From Methylomonas montana (GTDB lineage: Bacteria; Pseudomonadota; Gammaproteobacteria; Methylococcales; Methylomonadaceae): a stretch of DNA of 64,000 nucleotides. Position 1 is the first letter of the stretch, and each line of letters opens with the position of its first letter. Both the position numbers and the translations under genes were made by a program. Shown one piece after another: positions 17,943 through 26,837 of this stretch. Location of the stretch: NCBI RefSeq assembly GCF_030490285.1, contig NZ_CP129884.1, positions 2,232,001-2,296,000 of the forward strand, written 5' to 3'. The notes beneath the pieces are model-generated. The model saw nothing but the letters and a program-made list of their open reading frames with translations. It was not told where the DNA came from and searched no databases.

Positions 17943-19168
17943 GCTTTGATCACGAGCAGATTGCCGGACTGATCCGCAAGCTGGCCGGTGCCGACCAATT
18001 GTTGGCGCAAACTTACAGCGACGGCACGCTGTTCGCCGATGATGAAAACCGTGCCGCGATCAACAGCTTAAAGAAATTCGGTATTTTACGCACCGCCGAT
18101 ACCAGCGATGAATACCGTTTGACCAGCGACATCAAGCGCTTGATCGACCGCCTGCTATTGCGCAATCAGCGATACCAGCAAAGCATCAACATGGCCAAGA
18201 TAATTTTGAATGTTGAGGAAGACATCGAAGACTATCGCCGCGCAGTGGAACAGAACCGCCAGGACGAAGCGCAATATCATCTAATACAGATCGACGATAC
18301 GCTGTACGAGGCGATTGAGGCGCTGGAGAACAGCCTGAGTGTGATGTTCGCGGCCATCATCAGCCAATTCGGTTTTGTCGGATCTTTGAGCAGCAAAATC
18401 AGACAAAACCAACGGGCGCTTAACTATGCTCAAGATCTGGTGCAAGAGCTTAATCAAGTCAGAATCAACGATTGCTACGGTTGGCTGAGCTGGAGCACTA
18501 TTCCGCCGGAATTGAGTCGAAAAGTCATCAATTTCATCGACCAACACAAAAGCATCGTCGAACGGCTGACCGGTATCGTCGGTCGCATGAAGGAATTGCT
18601 GTTCAAATTGCGGTTGCAAGAGCAAACCGCCAACCGCTGCCGGGCCATGGCGTATTTTCTCAGGCAACATCCGGAATGGGAAGCACTGGACTGGAGCGCG
18701 GAAGCCAGCATCCCGGCACTATTAAAACGCGGTGCCGGCCTGGCACTTCAGCCCGGCATCAATACCGCCAATCCTGTATTGCAGGCCGATCTGACCGCTA
18801 TCGTCCAGGAACTGCGACGCCAGTCTAAGCCCGTCGCGCCGCTGGCAAGGGACAGCGCCTCACAGCCGCTGAATACCGAGATTCCCGATCGGATCGCATA
18901 CGATCAAGATCTATACGAAACCCATATCGAAAATCTGTTTGCGCTAGCGCTTCAGCAGCAGGGACGCAAAATTTCGGCACTGCATTATTGGCGTGAGCAA
19001 AGTCTGGAAGTCAAAGCCGAACTGTGGCTGGACATGATATTCGCGCAACATTGCTGCCTGCCCCAACGTGTGCGCCACGCCATTATATTGGACATGCAAG
19101 GCGAAAGCCTGGCCGGTTTCGATGGTAACCAGATCATCGAAGAAATCGTGCTACAAAGGGTGGCGTGA
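17939..19168 (+). CDS. jetA: Wadjet JetA/MksF-like kleisin subunit (DUF3375 type)
   Basis: A 409-residue helical protein. An N-terminal winged-helix-like part (KKFGILRTADTSDEYRLTSD, residues 45-65) is followed by a long helical middle with possible coiled coil (residues 75-260). A C-terminal domain covers residues 310-409. Size and gene order correspond to JetA/MksF, the kleisin that closes the SMC ring. It is shorter than many type I JetA proteins (about 480-500 residues by general knowledge). It starts in ATGA overlap with jetB and ends one base before jetD. The order C-B-A-D differs from the usual A-B-C-D. Function in plasmid restriction is inferred from the complete four-gene set. Confidence 0.72.
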   Translation: MSFDHEQIAGLIRKLAGADQLLAQTYSDGTLFADDENRAAINSLKKFGILRTADTSDEYRLTSDIKRLIDRLLLRNQRYQQSINMAKIILNVEEDIEDYRRAVEQNRQDEAQYHLIQIDDTLYEAIEALENSLSVMFAAIISQFGFVGSLSSKIRQNQRALNYAQDLVQELNQVRINDCYGWLSWSTIPPELSRKVINFIDQHKSIVERLTGIVGRMKELLFKLRLQEQTANRCRAMAYFLRQHPEWEALDWSAEASIPALLKRGAGLALQPGINTANPVLQADLTAIVQELRRQSKPVAPLARDSASQPLNTEIPDRIAYDQDLYETHIENLFALALQQQGRKISALHYWREQSLEVKAELWLDMIFAQHCCLPQRVRHAIILDMQGESLAGFDGNQIIEEIVLQRVA

Positions 19169-19169
19169 C

Positions 19170-20078
19170 ATGGACAGGAAGATGTTCCAATGGATCAGTG
19201 CCTTGGTCAGAGACAAACCGAATCAAGACAGCAAGCGCCGCATTAGTCCGCTTGGTCAACAAGTACTGGCACATTATGGTTGTGGTTATGTCCGCAACAA
19301 CTGTCTGATTTTTAGCGCCGAGGACAAGCGCCGCCTGCGTCAGAGGGTAAAAGACGAAATGGGCCTGGACCCGTTCATAACCGAGCAATTGCCAGCCGAA
19401 CGGTTGGAGATAGCCAAATTTCACCCCAATGAAAAACTGGCCGCTAAGCCTGCCGGCCATGATCATCTATTACTGAACAGTGCCGACGGCGTCCTCCGCA
19501 TCAACGGTGTACAAATTCCACTGCATCCGCAAAGCATCGCCTCGGCCGGCTTGCTTTGCCTGAACGCCAGCTTGCGGACAGTCGAGCACCAGACCATTGT
19601 GGTCGTCGAAAACCTGGCCATCATGTCGTTATGCCATAACTGGCAACTGCCGCTGCCTGACAACCACGCTCTGTGGGTCTATCGCGGCGATTACAAAAGT
19701 GGCGCCAAAGCCCAGGCCTGCCGCGACTTTATCAAGCGTTTTGGCGCCGACAAAACCGTTATCGTCTTCAGCGATATGGATCCTAAAGGCTTGGAAATTG
19801 CGGCGACATTGCCTTTTGCAAAATTCTGGTTGGGTCCCAAAGCCGATTCGTGCCAACCTTTACTGAATAGTCGATATGCAAGCCGCATGGGTTTTGACAC
19901 TCAGTCTGACGCTCTTGGTTATTTGCTTCGGCAGGCAGATTCAAATTTGTTATCCGAGCCCTTTAAGAATCTTGTTTCCGTAATGCGCGATGAACGTAGT
20001 TCGTTGCGACAAGAACATACCTATAGCCACAATGTGCCTTTGGAATTAATTCCCATCTGGCTGCACGATCATTGCTGA
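19170..20078 (+). CDS. jetD: Wadjet JetD/MksG-like TOPRIM nuclease
   Basis: A 302-residue protein with a C-terminal TOPRIM domain: VVVEN with Glu147, and FSDMDPKG with Asp202 and Asp204, giving the acidic metal-binding set of topoisomerase/primase-type nucleases. JetD proteins of Wadjet systems (DUF2220-type) cleave plasmid DNA after the SMC motor has extruded it. About 140 residues precede the TOPRIM core, less than in typical JetD proteins, so the arm domain may be reduced. The ATG at 19170 follows the jetA stop by one base; a longer frame from 19068 lies inside jetA and is not likely used. It converges on the minus-strand desaturase gene 40 bases away. Confidence 0.82.
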   Translation: MDRKMFQWISALVRDKPNQDSKRRISPLGQQVLAHYGCGYVRNNCLIFSAEDKRRLRQRVKDEMGLDPFITEQLPAERLEIAKFHPNEKLAAKPAGHDHLLLNSADGVLRINGVQIPLHPQSIASAGLLCLNASLRTVEHQTIVVVENLAIMSLCHNWQLPLPDNHALWVYRGDYKSGAKAQACRDFIKRFGADKTVIVFSDMDPKGLEIAATLPFAKFWLGPKADSCQPLLNSRYASRMGFDTQSDALGYLLRQADSNLLSEPFKNLVSVMRDERSSLRQEHTYSHNVPLELIPIWLHDHC

Positions 20079-20117
20079 AGCTTGTCAGTGCTGCGTTTCA
20101 GCTTTGCCGAAAGGCCG

Positions 20118-21668
20118 CTATTCCAGTCCTAAATAGATCCAAAAATCCTCTTGCTTAGCTATGCCGAGCACGGCTTGAGCGGCGAGTAGTGCAGAGACGC
20201 TGACGCCCGCCACGCCGCCGCCCGGCCGGGTCCAATGGCCGGTGTGATACAGGCCGGGCAGGGCACCTACCACACTGGGCCGGTTCGGACCGATCTGATC
20301 CGGACTGGGGGCAAAGCCGTAGGCCGCGCCTTGCTGGTTGAGGGTGTAGCGCTCCAAGGTGCGCGGCGAACCCGACTCCACCATCAACAAGTGGTCGTTA
20401 AGGCCGGGAAAATGCCGCTCGGCCTTTTCCAACAACCGCTGCTGAAAGCCGCTCTTGGCTATGCGCCAGGACTGACCGACGTCAAACGGGCATAGCGTGG
20501 TCAGCATGATAATGCTTTGTCCCGGCGGCGCCAGGGAAGTATCGGCCAAAGAAGGCAGCGTCGCGGAAAACCAGTTGCATTGGCCGGCCCGAGTTAAGGC
20601 GTAGCTGGCTTCATGGTCGAACGATTCGAAAAAAAAGCCCTCATGGGCATGGCTCTGTTCGGCGATGGGCAGGTCGGTAGCGATATAGCTGGCGAAGATC
20701 GACAAAGACGGCGACAGCTTCGCCAAGCTTTCGCAATAACCATTTGGCAAGTGCTCGCGGCCGACTAACAACTCGGCAGTCTGCCGCGCGTCGATGTTGG
20801 AAACCACTGTTTCGGCCCGGATCACCTGGCCGTTTTCTAATATGACCCCGCAGGCTTTGCCGTGCTCGACGCAAATCCGCCGCACGCTGGAGTTTAGCAA
20901 GACTTCGCCGCCCTGATTTTCGATGGCCGCAGCCAGTTGATTGGCGTATATCTGGAAACTGCCTAGGCAGTAGTAGCCGCCTTCGTAAGTGTAACCCGCC
21001 ATCATGGCTGCCCAGTACAGAAAGGACAGTTGCGACGGCGGCAGACCCAAATAAGGCCAGAGCATCGCGCAAGCGCTTTTCAGGCGGACATCGACCAGAA
21101 ACTCGTCCAGCGCTTCGGCCAGCGTGGTGCGGCGGTAGCGGAACAAATTGGATAGCATTTGCGCCGGCGAGACCCGCGTCGCCTTACTCTGGGCTAATAA
21201 CTCTTCCGCCAGCATGGCCTCTTCCGCCAACACCCGGCAAAGCCGGATCAATGCCAGCAGGCCTTCTTTTTCCTGCGGAAAGCGTTCGGTCAAGCCGGCA
21301 ACGAACTCCGCCTCGCCGGCTCGCAAAGGGATTTCGAATTCCGGAAAAACCGCGCGGGCGTAAGATGGGACGGGAATGAAAAGAGACTGTGGATCTATAC
21401 CCACGGCACGGCAGATTTTATTAATGGTGCTGCCGTTGCCGTAGCCTTCCGGGTTGCAACCGCTGACCAGATGTACACCGGAATCGAAATGAAAATTTCG
21501 TCGCTTGAAGCCGTGGGCATAGCCGCCCGGCCTGTCGTGCCTTTCCACCAGCAACACCGACTTGCCGGTTTTCGCCAGTAATGCGGCGGTACTCAGTCCG
21601 CCAATGCCCGCGCCAATGACGACGACGTCGTAAACTTCTTTTGCCGATTCCCTGTGAACGCCGCGCAT
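20118..21668 (-). CDS. CrtI/CrtISO-like FAD oxidoreductase (phytoene desaturase superfamily)
   Basis: A 516-residue FAD enzyme with the N-terminal dinucleotide motif VVIGAGIGGLSTAALLAKTG and the superfamily C-terminal signature HTGHWTRPGGGVAGVSVS, where these enzymes normally have GxxTxPGxGVxG. It resembles carotenoid isomerases and all-trans-retinol 13,14-reductases more than bona fide CrtI. The substrate is therefore probably a polyene such as a carotenoid or aryl polyene. It is a lone gene convergent with the Wadjet-like operon and 2.3 kb before the aryl-polyene island. Similar FAD proteins occur in aryl-polyene or flexirubin-type clusters, so it may belong functionally to the island, but this is not shown by the sequence. 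Confidence 0.78.
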   Translation of the reverse strand: MRGVHRESAKEVYDVVVIGAGIGGLSTAALLAKTGKSVLLVERHDRPGGYAHGFKRRNFHFDSGVHLVSGCNPEGYGNGSTINKICRAVGIDPQSLFIPVPSYARAVFPEFEIPLRAGEAEFVAGLTERFPQEKEGLLALIRLCRVLAEEAMLAEELLAQSKATRVSPAQMLSNLFRYRRTTLAEALDEFLVDVRLKSACAMLWPYLGLPPSQLSFLYWAAMMAGYTYEGGYYCLGSFQIYANQLAAAIENQGGEVLLNSSVRRICVEHGKACGVILENGQVIRAETVVSNIDARQTAELLVGREHLPNGYCESLAKLSPSLSIFASYIATDLPIAEQSHAHEGFFFESFDHEASYALTRAGQCNWFSATLPSLADTSLAPPGQSIIMLTTLCPFDVGQSWRIAKSGFQQRLLEKAERHFPGLNDHLLMVESGSPRTLERYTLNQQGAAYGFAPSPDQIGPNRPSVVGALPGLYHTGHWTRPGGGVAGVSVSALLAAQAVLGIAKQEDFWIYLGLE

Positions 21669-22144
21669 GGAGTGTCTTCTATGAGGATAAATAGCTGGCT
21701 AGCTTAGGAACAAACTTAACAGAAAACAAGTTGGTTTTTTGTCCGGGGATAACCGATGGAAACTTTGTTATTGTGCTGCTAACACGCGTTTTGGAGAGGG
21801 GTGTTCAGGCAGGTTCGGCTACCAGTAATCATTCAAACCATATTTCTGAACGCCAAAAATCAAGCAATCAGCCGACAGTCAATTGCATGGAAGAGAAACT
21901 ATATCAATCGCCAAAAGAAGTGATCCGGTTCATTGTTCCGTTTAGTAATGATCAAAATGTATGCTGCCCACTTAGAAAAAAGGCTTTCAGAAAATTATTG
22001 CCTCTGCAAATCCTTTATTATATAAATGTGATGGTACACATAATTAATTATTACTAGGTAGGTTAACTTTATAACGGTTGAGCCCAGTATGATTAGTTTT
22101 GTTCGTCTTTATTTGTAAAAACACATAATGGGAGTCAAGACAAT
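21669..22144. other. Non-coding gap
   Basis: An AT-richer gap of 476 bases. The one ORF in it (21731-22057, plus) has no ribosome site, no recognisable motif and biased low-quality composition, so I do not call it. The last 60 bases presumably hold the promoter of the HbpS-like gene; no convincing operator is visible. Confidence 0.5.
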
Positions 22145-22957
22145 ATGTATAAGAAAACCTTTGCCAAAACATCCGCCACCCTATCATTGCTCATCTGCTC
22201 ATCAACCGCCATGGCAGTTTGCGAAGGGCTACCTGCCCACGCTGAACTGAAAGCCGCGTTGCAAGCGGCCGTGGCGCAACCGAACGGCGGCTTCAACTTA
22301 CAAATGTGGGCGACCGTGGTGGATCGTGATGGCATCGTCTGCGCGGTTACCTTCTCTGGCGCCGATCGAGGCTCACAATGGCCTGGCAGCCGGGTGATTT
22401 CCGCCCAGAAGGCCAACACTGCCAATGCGTTTAGCCTCAACGGGCTGGCACTCTCGACAGCGAATCTTTACTCGGCGGTGCTTCCAGGCGGCAGTCTATT
22501 TGGCCTGCAACTCAGCAATCCGGTGGATACGACCGTCGCCTACGCGGGTAGCCCGGCGCTTTTCGGCACTGCCTCCGACCCGATGCGCGGTCGCAAGATC
22601 GGTGGTGTGAATGTGTTTGGCGGGGGGCTTGGGCTTTACGATAGCAACCAAAAAATTATCGGTGGCCTTGGGGTCAGTGGCGATTCTGCCTGCGCCGACC
22701 ACAACATCGCTTGGCGCGTTCGTAATGATCTTAATCTTGATCACTTTGGCGCTTTCGTGGGCGGCGTCAGTGGAGACGCCATACGGCCGGACAATATTGT
22801 CTACGACATCCCGCTTCAGCCGCTCTCGACTACAGTCAACGGGGCTGGCAATAGCGCTGGGGGCTGGGGGCACCCGCAATGTTCGGCGGCCGCCAAATCC
22901 ATCGCTACGGATAATCCTGCTACTAATCCGAGCGCCCTTCCTCCGGTACAACCCTGA
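22145..22957 (+). CDS. Secreted GlcG/HbpS-like (DUF336) protein
   Basis: A 270-residue protein with a Sec signal peptide (MYKKTFAKTSATLSLLICSS..., cleavage near AMA). The rest resembles the HbpS/GlcG family, small alpha/beta proteins some of which bind haem: AQKANTANAF, GGSLFGLQLSN, KIGGVNVFGGGLGLYD and KIIGGLGVSGDSACADH, the last being the family's most conserved stretch. A Pro/Ala/Asn-rich C-terminal tail follows. The family is usually about 140 residues cytosolic or 160 secreted, so this version is longer, with a central insertion. The role may be haem or redox sensing in the periplasm, but this is uncertain. The next gene is a PEP-CTERM protein 130 bases downstream. Confidence 0.78.
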   Translation: MYKKTFAKTSATLSLLICSSTAMAVCEGLPAHAELKAALQAAVAQPNGGFNLQMWATVVDRDGIVCAVTFSGADRGSQWPGSRVISAQKANTANAFSLNGLALSTANLYSAVLPGGSLFGLQLSNPVDTTVAYAGSPALFGTASDPMRGRKIGGVNVFGGGLGLYDSNQKIIGGLGVSGDSACADHNIAWRVRNDLNLDHFGAFVGGVSGDAIRPDNIVYDIPLQPLSTTVNGAGNSAGGWGHPQCSAAAKSIATDNPATNPSALPPVQP

Positions 22958-23090
22958 TAGGGAAGATTACCTGTGCTGGCTTGAGGTCAGCACAGACATA
23001 GCTGTTTATCCAAGAGCCCTGAACAATGGAATAGCCGATTCTGTCCGGGGCCGCCACCAGATCGCTTTCATCCTGCCGTAGGAGTACATG

Positions 23091-23828
23091 ATGAATCTCA
23101 GACTATCACTCCGCGTGTTGCAATTCGCGGGGTTGCTGTTTTTAGCAACAACACTTCCCGCTTACGCCACCGCCGTTTATAACGTTTCCATCACTGGTGA
23201 TCTCACCGTCAGTACTGCGGGAGGAGACATCGGTTACACCCAGATTCTCACCCAACCGGCTTCGATAAGCACTATTGTGAATCCTCCTGGCGGGGGAACT
23301 GCTGTAGCAACTGCAGATTTCACAGAATTCACCCCGATCGCAGCCAACACTATTCGCGTGAACGCTACTGCAAACGGAACGGCAGAGGGGGCAGGAAGCA
23401 CATCCTTTTCCACGGGATCCGTGGGAGGTGGGTTGAATATCACAAACCTGGGAACTTCTCCAGCTCCGTTGTTTATCAATGTTGACATTGACTGGGCCTG
23501 GACTTTGCTTCTGGACGATCCCGTCAATGAATCGGCAAGCGCAGCCTTTTCTCTGGCTTTATATGCTGACGGTCAATTTGTGGCGACGCTGATAGACTTG
23601 CTTGTAAATGATACTATTGGTTCAGATAGCCTGGTCACGACAGTGCCCATCGACTTTGACTACCCAGACCTTGCCACTTTGGATTCAGGTCAAACGCGGC
23701 TTTTTTCGATAGTGGCCAGCGCTACCGGAAATGCAAATACGGTGCCTGAGCCCAGCACACTCGCCTTATTATTATCAGCAGGGTTGCTCGGGTTCGTTCG
23801 AATATCGTTCCGGCGCCAAGTCGGGTAG
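23091..23828 (+). CDS. PEP-CTERM sorting-domain exported protein
   Basis: A 245-residue exported protein. It has an N-terminal signal peptide (hydrophobic LLFLATTLPAYATA) and a low-complexity beta-rich body with many Thr, Ala, Gly and Asn. At the C-terminus is VPEPSTLALLLSAGLLGFV followed by basic residues, the PEP-CTERM tripartite signal (VPEP motif, membrane helix, Arg cluster). Exosortase/EpsH systems recognise such tails and process them for display in the envelope or extracellular matrix. The body domain is not recognised. I used the second of two adjacent ATGs; both fit the ribosome site GTAGGAG. The exosortase gene is not in this window. Confidence 0.88.
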   Translation: MNLRLSLRVLQFAGLLFLATTLPAYATAVYNVSITGDLTVSTAGGDIGYTQILTQPASISTIVNPPGGGTAVATADFTEFTPIAANTIRVNATANGTAEGAGSTSFSTGSVGGGLNITNLGTSPAPLFINVDIDWAWTLLLDDPVNESASAAFSLALYADGQFVATLIDLLVNDTIGSDSLVTTVPIDFDYPDLATLDSGQTRLFSIVASATGNANTVPEPSTLALLLSAGLLGFVRISFRRQVG

Positions 23829-23897
23829 GGTGGGCACGGTTTTGTGCCCACGCGAGATTTGCCGATTAAACTTGGTGGGCAAATTTGCCCACCCTAC
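23825..23897. repeat. Palindromic intergenic repeat (GTAGGGTGGGCA type)
   Basis: Outer arms gtagggtgggca (23825-23836) and tgcccaccctac (23886-23897) are perfect inverted repeats. Inner hairpins (tgggcac/gtgccca and gggcaaatttgccc) nest inside. It has the form of a small dispersed palindromic repeat, sits between the PEP-CTERM gene and the convergent ligase gene, and may also act as a bidirectional terminator. Confidence 0.6.
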
Positions 23898-23947
23898 ATC
23901 TGACAGGAAGTAGCCAATTGCCTTGAAAGATAAGTAGCCCAAATTCA

Positions 23948-25267
23948 TTAAACCAAGCCAGCCACCAGATTTTCCAACTCGATTTTTGCCAGTTTGCCTG
24001 TCTGATCGCGGGGAACGGCTGTAACGAAATGGATTTTCCGTGGCAGAAACACCTCGTCCACATAGGGCTGTAAGCCTAACCGAATATCTTGGTTGTTTAG
24101 TTGGCTGACAACGACAACGGCCAATCGACCATTTTCCTGGATGAAGCAAAAGCCGTCTTCCACGCCGTCTATGTCTTTCAAGCGGCGGTTCAGTTCGGTC
24201 AGGGAGGCGCGCTTGCCGCCGATTTTCACCATATCTTGATCGCGGCCCAATACCGCGAAGCGGCCGTCGGCTTCGATTTGCACGCTATCTTGCAGTTGTA
24301 CCGCATTCGGCAAATGCTTGGATTCCAGGCTGGTCGGTCCGCTTTTATCTTGAATCAAGCGGCAGCCCAAGTAAGGTCGCCACAGGTTTTCCCGCAAGGT
24401 CTCGCGGCTGGCAAACGACAGCGTTTCAGTGCTGCCATAGATTTCACGGGGCGATTGCCCTAAAATTGCCGCGGTTTCGCCGGCCAACTTTTCGGATAAG
24501 GTATCGGTGGCGGAAATGATTCCGGCCAGATTGTCCCAAGGGGTGTCGGCCTTGATCAAGGAACGCAGATGTGTGGGCGTGGAAGCCAGTATCGTGGGCC
24601 ACGGCGCGTTTTTAATCGTTTGACGAATGTCTTCGGCGTAGAACGGGCGGCCGTCGTGCAGCACCAGCTTGGAAAACAACGGCCAAAATACCGAGGTTTC
24701 CAGGCCGTACATGTGTTGCGGCGGGGTGGTGGAAAGCATCAATAATTGCTGCTCAGCCAATCCCAGACTGCTTACCGCCATCTCGGCGGATGTTTTAAAG
24801 GTATTTAGGCTATGCGGGCAGGGCTTGGGTTTGCCGGTGCTGCCGGAAGTGAAGGCGATCACGGCGGTGCGCTGCCAGTCGAAGCGGGGTTGCAACGTCA
24901 TACTTGTAGAACCTGGCGCAGTTACTTCGAACCATTCCAAGTCCGCTTGCTCCAGGGGGTGTTCTCTGGCGGTATACGCGCCGGGATAATCGCGGAGAAT
25001 TTCCAGGATTACCGCCATCTGACCGGCCGGCGGCAACAGGCAGATTTGCCCGCGCGTAGCCGCCGCTAGAAGGCAGACGCAAAACAGGTAGCGGTTTTCG
25101 CATAAATTAAACAGGTAGGGCCGATCCGGTAACTGAGCGGCCAGGGCCAGGACATCGGACCATAAATTGCCTCGGCTCACCACCCGGCCGTTGTGGAGTG
25201 CAAAAGGGGCTGCGTAGCTCGAATCCATTGGTATCTGTGGAGCGGGGGATTTCTGGGTTTCCTGCAT
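23948..25267 (-). CDS. Aryl/acyl-CoA or acyl-ACP ligase of the aryl-polyene pathway (ApeH-like)
   Basis: A 439-residue ANL-superfamily adenylating enzyme. Motifs in order: FTSGSTGKPKP (P-loop A3), STTPPQHMYGLE, EIYGSTET (A5), and GRDQDMVKIGG (A7/A8). The C-terminal lysine lies in DQTGKLAKIEL. It is shorter than standard acyl-CoA ligases, like the ApeH ligases that load an aromatic acid starter onto the carrier protein in aryl-polyene synthesis. It is the first gene of the island, divergent from the halogenase-like and ketosynthase genes. The substrate (a benzoic or cinnamic-type acid) is inferred from the pathway, not from a specificity code. Confidence 0.82.
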   Translation of the reverse strand: MQETQKSPAPQIPMDSSYAAPFALHNGRVVSRGNLWSDVLALAAQLPDRPYLFNLCENRYLFCVCLLAAATRGQICLLPPAGQMAVILEILRDYPGAYTAREHPLEQADLEWFEVTAPGSTSMTLQPRFDWQRTAVIAFTSGSTGKPKPCPHSLNTFKTSAEMAVSSLGLAEQQLLMLSTTPPQHMYGLETSVFWPLFSKLVLHDGRPFYAEDIRQTIKNAPWPTILASTPTHLRSLIKADTPWDNLAGIISATDTLSEKLAGETAAILGQSPREIYGSTETLSFASRETLRENLWRPYLGCRLIQDKSGPTSLESKHLPNAVQLQDSVQIEADGRFAVLGRDQDMVKIGGKRASLTELNRRLKDIDGVEDGFCFIQENGRLAVVVVSQLNNQDIRLGLQPYVDEVFLPRKIHFVTAVPRDQTGKLAKIELENLVAGLV

Positions 25268-25346
25268 TGAGTAAGTTTGATTAGGTGGGTCGCTGGTTTT
25301 TATGTCGATAAAGTAAGTTAGCGTATTCCTTTTCCGTCTTGGCGAG

Positions 25347-25463
25347 TGTCGTAAAGGTAGCTTGGGCTGAATGCAATGAAGCCCAACATTTTGATTTTGT
25401 TGGGTTACGCTACGCTTTTATGCCCCTAGGGTAAACCCAACCTACGTTTTGGCTTTTACGACA
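25347..25463. repeat. Palindromic dispersed repeat related to the 12-kb element
   Basis: Ends are inverted repeats (tgtcgtaaagg at 25347 and cttttacgaca ending at 25463), with internal GCCCAAC/GTTGGG hairpins. The right 34 bases, inverted, match 12042-12073 (gctgtcgtaaaag, then caaa and gtaggttgggtt). It fills most of the 304-base gap between the divergent ligase and halogenase-like genes, which holds no ORF. Confidence 0.55.
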
Positions 25464-25583
25464 GCCTCCGCGAGGAGCGGGAGCTTTTGCTTCGCCCTCA
25501 AAGGGGTTAACTCACCGACGGCCACGGGCTATGAGTTTTAGTGTTGGGCGATATTTTAACCGGATAAGAAGGTGAAAAAACAA

Positions 25584-26810
25584 ATGGATGCGGATGTATT
25601 GATTATTGGGGCCGGCCCCTCCGGCAGCGTGGCCGCCAAGATGCTGAAACAACTCGGCCATCAAGTGGTGATTTTGGAAAAGGAACAGTTCCCGCGCTTT
25701 TCGATAGGCGAAAGCCTGCTGCCCCAATGCATGGCATTTATGGAAGACGCCGATATGTTGCCGGCGGTAACTGCGGAAGGCTTCCAATTCAAAAATGGCG
25801 CGGCGTTTTCCAGGGCCGGCAAACTGACCGAGTTCGATTTTACCCAGAAATTTAGCGCCGGCTGGGGCACTACCTTTCAAGTGCCGCGTGCCCGTTTCGA
25901 CAAGGTTTTAGCCGACAGCGCCGAAGCCGCCGGTGTGCCCATCCATTACCAGCAGACTATCCTGGCAGCCGATTTTAGTAATCCAGGACAAGCCCGCCTG
26001 ACCAGCGTCGATGCCAATGGCGTACAGAAAGAATGGCGCGCGGCGATGGTGTTGGATGCCAGTGGTTTTGGCCGGGTGCTGCCTCGGCTATTGAATTTGG
26101 AAACGCCTTCTTCGTTATCACCGCGTCGAGCGCTGTTCACCCACATCGAAGACCGGATTAGCGTGGCGGATTACGACCGCAATAAGATTCTGATCGCTAT
26201 TCATCCCAAATTTCACGAGATTTGGTATTGGTTGATTCCGTTCAGCAACGGCAGAAGTTCGCTGGGCGTGGTGACGCCAGCCGGTTTCCTGGACGGTCGC
26301 AGCGGCGAGCCACTGGCAGTGCTGAGGGAAATTGTCATGGAAGAACCTCGGCTCGCTGAGCTGTTGCAGGACAGCCGTTTCGATACGCCGGCCAATACCA
26401 TTGGCGGCTATTCAGCCAACGTCAAGCAACTCTATGGCCAGGGTTTTGCATTGCTTGGCAATGCCGGCGAATTCCTCGATCCGGTGTTTTCATCGGGCGT
26501 TACTATCGCGATGAAATCCGCCGCCTTGGCGGTTCCCTTGGTTGACCGACAATTACGCGGCCAGTCGGTGAACTGGTCTGTCGAATACGAGCAGGCTTTG
26601 CGCAAGGGCATAGAGGTATTTCGGGCTTACGTGGAGGCTTGGTACGATGGCCGCTTCCAAAAAATCATCTTCGAAGAACATCAGTTGGCCAGCGTCAAAG
26701 CCATGATCTGTTCAATTCTAGCCGGCTACGCCTGGGACGAAGAAAATCCGATGACACAGCGCCCCGCCAATAAAATCGAGGCTATCGCCGACGTATACCC
26801 GACTTTGTGA
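25584..26810 (+). CDS. Flavin-dependent halogenase-like oxidoreductase (copy 2)
   Basis: A FAD enzyme of 408 residues from the ATG at 25584; a GTG at 25572 would add four residues. FAD motif IIGAGPSGSVAA lies near residue 8, then GESLLP, and Lys70 in FKNGAAF at the catalytic-lysine position of CndH/PltA halogenases. WYWLIP (the W.W.IP motif) and GNAGEFLDPVFSSGV follow. It is the first plus-strand gene of the main island and is followed 27 bases later by a ketosynthase, suggesting it acts on the growing or finished aryl polyene. Halogenase, hydroxylase or reductase activity cannot be separated by sequence alone. Confidence 0.82.
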   Translation: MDADVLIIGAGPSGSVAAKMLKQLGHQVVILEKEQFPRFSIGESLLPQCMAFMEDADMLPAVTAEGFQFKNGAAFSRAGKLTEFDFTQKFSAGWGTTFQVPRARFDKVLADSAEAAGVPIHYQQTILAADFSNPGQARLTSVDANGVQKEWRAAMVLDASGFGRVLPRLLNLETPSSLSPRRALFTHIEDRISVADYDRNKILIAIHPKFHEIWYWLIPFSNGRSSLGVVTPAGFLDGRSGEPLAVLREIVMEEPRLAELLQDSRFDTPANTIGGYSANVKQLYGQGFALLGNAGEFLDPVFSSGVTIAMKSAALAVPLVDRQLRGQSVNWSVEYEQALRKGIEVFRAYVEAWYDGRFQKIIFEEHQLASVKAMICSILAGYAWDEENPMTQRPANKIEAIADVYPTL

Positions 26811-26837
26811 TCGCGGTTTTCAGAATGAGGACAATCC

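Noticed and set aside
21731-22057. A 108-codon plus-strand ORF in the gap before the HbpS-like gene
   Set aside because: No ribosome site, odd composition and no family resemblance; treated as chance.
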